Part shown: positions 61,137 to 64,000 of the stretch, in pieces
How positions within the stretch are numbered: the first letter of the stretch is position 1
How the letters are laid out: each line of letters begins with the position of its first letter
Source: Butyrivibrio sp. NC2002
GTDB lineage: Bacteria; Bacillota; Clostridia; Lachnospirales; Lachnospiraceae
Assembly: GCF_000702265.1 (NCBI RefSeq)
Contig: NZ_KL370880.1
Coordinates: 372,001 to 436,000, forward strand
Direction: 5' to 3'
Length of the DNA: 64,000 nt
The notes under the pieces: model-generated
Seen by the model: the letters and a program-made list of their open reading frames with translations, nothing else
Told to the model about the DNA's origin: nothing
Databases searched by the model: none
Position numbers and translations under genes: made by a program

Positions 61137-61179
61137 TTTCACTTTGACGGTTTAAAGCGTCAAAATGTGAAAGTATAAT
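61137..61179 (+). promoter_or_regulatory. Inverted repeat and -10 box of the ABC_sub_bind operon
   Basis: TTTCAC-T-TTGACG (61137-61149) pairs with CGTCAA-AAT-GTGAAA (61158-61172), and TATAAT follows at 61174-61179 with a weak TTTAAA -35. The inverted repeat covers the -35 region, which suggests a second regulator site. Confidence 0.5.
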
Positions 61180-61230
61180 TAACTATGTATCTGCGGGTTT
61201 TGACAACGATTCAAACCGGGATACAATACG

Positions 61231-61328
61231 AGGGAGGAACCATCATGACGAAGTCATGATTTGGAATGGTTCCGACCGATAGGGCAGGATTGCGGAGCAA
61301 TCGTGCCAACACATAATATACGAGGAGG
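61231..61328 (+). repeat. Dispersed structured leader element, copy 3 (ABC lipoprotein)
   Basis: 98 bases, differing from copies 1 and 2 only by C for T in the linker at 61310, outside both hairpins. It lies about 50 bases downstream of the -10 at 61174 and ends in GAGGAGG 7 bases before the lipoprotein ATG. Here the bases just before the first GGAGG are ACGAG, matching the ACGAG before the last GGAGG, so the element is flanked by short direct repeats. Confidence 0.85.
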
Positions 61329-61335
61329 AAAAAGT

Positions 61336-62466
61336 ATGAAAAAGAAGATACTGGCTATGGTTCTTTCAAGTGCTATGGTTCTTAGTATGGCAGGATGCGC
61401 CCGCACAGCAGGAGGCAATACCACTGAGAATACAGAAGCAACAGAAGAGACTTCTGAAGCGGAAGCTGAAGAGGCAGAGGTTACAGAGGAAGCAGCAGAT
61501 GATGCAGCTGAGGAAACAACAGAGGAAGCTGCTGATGATTCTGCAGAGAGCACAGCTGAGGCAGGCAAAGAGTTTAAGGTTGGCATAATCCAGCTTGTAG
61601 AACATCCTGCACTTGATGCTGCAACACAGGGCTTTAAGGATGGCCTTTCAGAGGCTCTTTCAGCTGATGGTTATACAGTTTCATTTGATTATCAGAATGC
61701 TCAGGGTGAGCAGGCTAACTGTGCAACCATTACTACTAAATTCGTAAATGATAAAGATGATCTTATCATGGCTAATGCTACAGCAGCACTTCAGGCAGCA
61801 GCTGCAGCAACAGGTGATATTCCGATCGTTGGAACTTCTATCACAGACTACAAGTCAGCAGGTGTTATAAACGATAACGATGCTCCCGGAACCAATGTTA
61901 CAGGTGCTTCCGATCTTGCTCCTGTTGATGAGCAGATCGAACTTTTAAAGAAGCTTGTTCCGGATGCAAAGCAGGTAGGTATTCTCTACTGCTCATCCGA
62001 AGCAAATTCAGATTTCCAGGTTAAGCTTGCTGAGCAGTACCTTGACGAAGCCGGTATTGCTTATAAAGAGTATACAGTTGCTGATTCAAACGAGATTCAG
62101 TCAGTTGTAGCCACAGCAGTTTCAAACTGTGATGTTTTCTACATTCCCACAGACAACACAATTGCAGATAACATGTCAATTGTTAAGAATGAAACAGTAC
62201 CTGCCAAGATCCCGGTAATCTGCGGTGAAGAGAACATGTGCAAAAACGGTGGTCTTGCTACTCTTTCAATCAGCTACTACGACCTCGGTGTTACAGCTGG
62301 AAAACAGGCTTACGAGATTCTTGTAAACGGTAAGAACCCTGCAGAGATGCCTATCGAATTTGTTTCAGAGGGAATCACTGCTGAGTACAACCCGGAGACA
62401 GCAACAGCTATTGAGTTTGACGAGACTCTGCTTTCAGATCTTACAGCTATCGAGATGGGTGAATAA
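61336..62466 (+). CDS. ABC transporter substrate-binding lipoprotein (ABC_sub_bind/TrpX-like)
   Basis: The start is at 61336, directly after the leader's GAGGAGG; an upstream in-frame TTG would place the leader in the protein and is rejected. 376 residues: signal peptide with lipobox MAGC, Glu/Ala/Thr-rich linker of about 55, then an ABC_sub_bind domain (FKVGIIQLVEHPALDAATQGFKDGL, KQVGILYCSSEANSD, FYIPTDNTIADN). Related systems carry tryptophan or other aromatic ligands and some are T-box controlled; no T-box is visible here. Permease and ATPase follow. Confidence 0.92.
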   Translation: MKKKILAMVLSSAMVLSMAGCARTAGGNTTENTEATEETSEAEAEEAEVTEEAADDAAEETTEEAADDSAESTAEAGKEFKVGIIQLVEHPALDAATQGFKDGLSEALSADGYTVSFDYQNAQGEQANCATITTKFVNDKDDLIMANATAALQAAAAATGDIPIVGTSITDYKSAGVINDNDAPGTNVTGASDLAPVDEQIELLKKLVPDAKQVGILYCSSEANSDFQVKLAEQYLDEAGIAYKEYTVADSNEIQSVVATAVSNCDVFYIPTDNTIADNMSIVKNETVPAKIPVICGEENMCKNGGLATLSISYYDLGVTAGKQAYEILVNGKNPAEMPIEFVSEGITAEYNPETATAIEFDETLLSDLTAIEMGE

Positions 62467-62490
62467 TATAATCAGATTGATCTAAGAGGC

Positions 62491-62526
62491 AAAGGCGCTC
62501 ATAGATATTTGAGTGCCTTTGTTTTA
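62491..62526 (+). terminator. Internal terminator between binding protein and permease
   Basis: AAAGGCGCTCA pairs with TGAGTGCCTTT (one wobble), then GTTTTAATTTTT. Partial stopping here would give more lipoprotein than permease mRNA, a usual arrangement in ABC importers. Confidence 0.8.
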
Positions 62527-62551
62527 ATTTTTTATTATTAAGGAGTATTTT

Positions 62552-63433
62552 ATGATCTCGCTTTTACATGCCCTGCCGGGGTCTGTAGCCCAGGGACTTA
62601 TCTGGGGAATCCTGGCAATAAGTGTTTTTCTTACTTTTAAAGTTCTTGATTATGCGGATATGACCGTTGACGGTTCTTTTTGTACGGGTGGTGCCACTTG
62701 CGTAATGATGATGCTCTCCGGACAAAACGTATATGTTGCTCTTATCTGCTCTTTCCTTGCAGGTATGATAGCAGGTTATGTCACAGGTCTTCTTCATACG
62801 ATGCTTAAGATACCGCCGATCCTTTCAGGTATTTTGACACAGCTCGGATTATATTCGATAAACCTGGCGATCATGGGAAAATCAAACCAGGCAATAAGTG
62901 TCGACCAGTATGCACTTATAGTAAGCCTTCGTTTCATCAACTATTCTATTCTCATGAGTGTGATCATTATTGCAATAATAATTGCTCTTCTGTACCTCTT
63001 CTTCGGAAGTGAGATTGGTTCTGCTATAAGAGCTACAGGTTGCAATCAGAATATGGCAAGAGCTCAGGGTATCAACACCGGAAGATGTATCAGGATCGGA
63101 CTTGTTGTAAGTAACGGACTTACAGCATTTGCCGGTGGATTATATGCGCAGTATCAGGGCAATGCCGATGTAAATGCGGGACGAGGAGCCATTGTAATAG
63201 GTCTTGCTGCTGTTATCATAGGCGAAGTTATCTTTGGTTCAAGACATAATTTTGCAGTAAGAATGGGTGTTTCGGTAGTCGGTGCAATCATCTATTACAT
63301 TGTAATAGCGGTTGTTCTACAGCTTGGACTTCCTTCAACGTATCTTAAGCTCCTTAGTGCAGTGCTCGTTGCAGTATTCCTTGGAATACCGTCAATCCAG
63401 AGCTATCTTGGAATTAAGGTAAAGCAGAGATAA
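62552..63433 (+). CDS. ABC transporter permease (BPD_transp_2 family)
   Basis: 293 residues with about eight membrane segments. The N-terminal QGLIWGILAISVFLTFKVLDYADMTVDGSF is typical of permeases that partner ABC_sub_bind proteins, and GSEIGSAIRATGCNQNMARAQGI is the ATPase-docking region. It stands between the lipoprotein and ATPase genes. Confidence 0.93.
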   Translation: MISLLHALPGSVAQGLIWGILAISVFLTFKVLDYADMTVDGSFCTGGATCVMMMLSGQNVYVALICSFLAGMIAGYVTGLLHTMLKIPPILSGILTQLGLYSINLAIMGKSNQAISVDQYALIVSLRFINYSILMSVIIIAIIIALLYLFFGSEIGSAIRATGCNQNMARAQGINTGRCIRIGLVVSNGLTAFAGGLYAQYQGNADVNAGRGAIVIGLAAVIIGEVIFGSRHNFAVRMGVSVVGAIIYYIVIAVVLQLGLPSTYLKLLSAVLVAVFLGIPSIQSYLGIKVKQR

Positions 63434-63462
63434 TACAACTTTTTTAAAGGAATAGCAAAATC

Positions 63463-64000
63463 ATGTTAGAGATAAAAAACTTAGTAAAAATATTTAATAA
63501 GGGAACGATCAACGAAAGAGTTGCTCTTAACGGAGTGAACCTGACTCTTAACGATGGTGATTTTGTCACGGTCATAGGCGGCAACGGAGCAGGAAAATCA
63601 ACTATCTTAAATGCAGTTGCAGGTGTATGGCCGGTGGATGAAGGAAGCATAGTTTTAAACGGGCATGATATTACAGGGCTTCCCGAATACAAGAGAGCAA
63701 AATACATCGGAAGAGTTTTTCAGGACCCGATGATGGGAACCGCAGCTACTATGCAGATTGAAGAAAACCTTGCTCTTGCTAAGAGAAGAGGACAGAGCAG
63801 AGGCTTAAAGAGTGGGATTACCGGAAAAGAGAGAAGCGAATATAAGGAACTTTTAAAGTCTCTTGATCTTGGACTTGAGGACAGACTCACCAGCAAAGTA
63901 GGACTTTTGTCAGGTGGTCAGAGACAGGCAGTTACACTTCTTATGGCATCTCTTAAAAAGCCTGACCTGCTTCTTCTTGATGAGCATACAGCTGCTCTTG
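63463..64000 (+). CDS. ABC transporter ATP-binding protein, 3' truncated by window edge
   Basis: An open frame from ATG 63463 to the last base, 179 codons visible. Walker A is GGNGAGKST, the Q-loop is in VFQDPMMG, the signature LSGGQRQAV and Walker B LLLLDEHTAAL. EHTAAL in place of EPTSAL is characteristic of the ATPase that goes with ABC_sub_bind/BPD_transp_2 importers. It lies 29 bases after the permease. The C-terminal part is outside the window. Confidence 0.93.
   Translation, partial: MLEIKNLVKIFNKGTINERVALNGVNLTLNDGDFVTVIGGNGAGKSTILNAVAGVWPVDEGSIVLNGHDITGLPEYKRAKYIGRVFQDPMMGTAATMQIEENLALAKRRGQSRGLKSGITGKERSEYKELLKSLDLGLEDRLTSKVGLLSGGQRQAVTLLMASLKKPDLLLLDEHTAAL

Noticed and set aside
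61043..61335. T-box leader before the TrpX-like ABC operon
   Set aside because: No T-box sequence or specifier-loop structure is visible; the leader is the repeated two-hairpin element instead.
61261..61336. N-terminal extension of the ABC lipoprotein starting at TTG 61261 within the leader element
   Set aside because: It would translate through both hairpins and the ribosome site. The frame is not kept at trxB, where the same element is out of frame, and the ATG at 61336 gives a perfect lipoprotein signal peptide.

Overview
The window looks like a chromosomal segment of a butyrate-forming Lachnospiraceae bacterium, most likely Butyrivibrio or a close relative. The main reason is a complete thl-crt-hbd-bcd-etfB-etfA operon in the order usual for that group. 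AT-rich intergenic DNA, strong GGAGG ribosome binding sites, Clostridia-type lipoproteins and long-form HPF agree. No phage, transposase or CRISPR array is visible. This is mostly housekeeping DNA with scattered regulatory oddities.

Layout. 1-8 kb: a truncated GGDEF protein, M18 aminopeptidase, an SseB-domain protein, a CheX-like/CheY-like pair with lgt, and a polar amino-acid ABC transporter. 8-12.4 kb: an SDR reductase (minus strand), trxB, a secreted SH3-NlpC/P60 hydrolase and hpf (minus strand). 12.4-19 kb: a DnaA-box cluster and promoters, then the butyrate operon. 19-26 kb: mtnA, a DUF342 protein with unusual N-terminal 26-residue repeats, an HD-GYP response regulator, a two-domain PPK2 phosphotransferase and tRNA-Arg. 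26-33 kb: an orphan structured intergenic element, a THUMP methyltransferase, a probable pseudo-amidase, rdgB, a YfcE-type phosphoesterase, a pyruvate kinase lacking its C-terminal domain, a flavin-binding-type small protein and a membrane glucosyltransferase. 33-40.5 kb: a hybrid histidine kinase, six minus-strand tRNAs, a YihY protein and a LytS-type kinase with its regulator. 41-45 kb: a second amino-acid ABC transporter and an AbgB-like hydrolase. 45-49 kb: a 1311-residue coiled-coil surface protein. 49.5-55 kb: a GntR/LacI-type regulator with GH125 and GH38 alpha-mannosidases. 55-64 kb: tRNA-Leu inside a long palindrome, MATE and DegV (minus strand), a beta-CASP nuclease, thyA-folA, and an ABC_sub_bind-type transporter cut by the window end.

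The most striking observation is a roughly 100-nt leader present three times (9219-9318, 57837-57936, 61231-61328). It lies each time directly upstream of an unrelated gene (trxB, the beta-CASP nuclease, an ABC lipoprotein), in the same orientation, and ends in that gene's ribosome binding site. Copies 1 and 2 are identical by eye and copy 3 has one substitution. The leader can fold into two hairpins closed by GNA triloops. It opens with its own strong Shine-Dalgarno and a four-codon reading frame buried in the first hairpin. I do not recognise it as a known riboswitch. It is the best candidate here for an undescribed regulatory system.

Functions were assigned by reading motifs; no database search was possible. 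Gene starts were moved to the ATG with a proper ribosome binding site where the longest open frame began too early.
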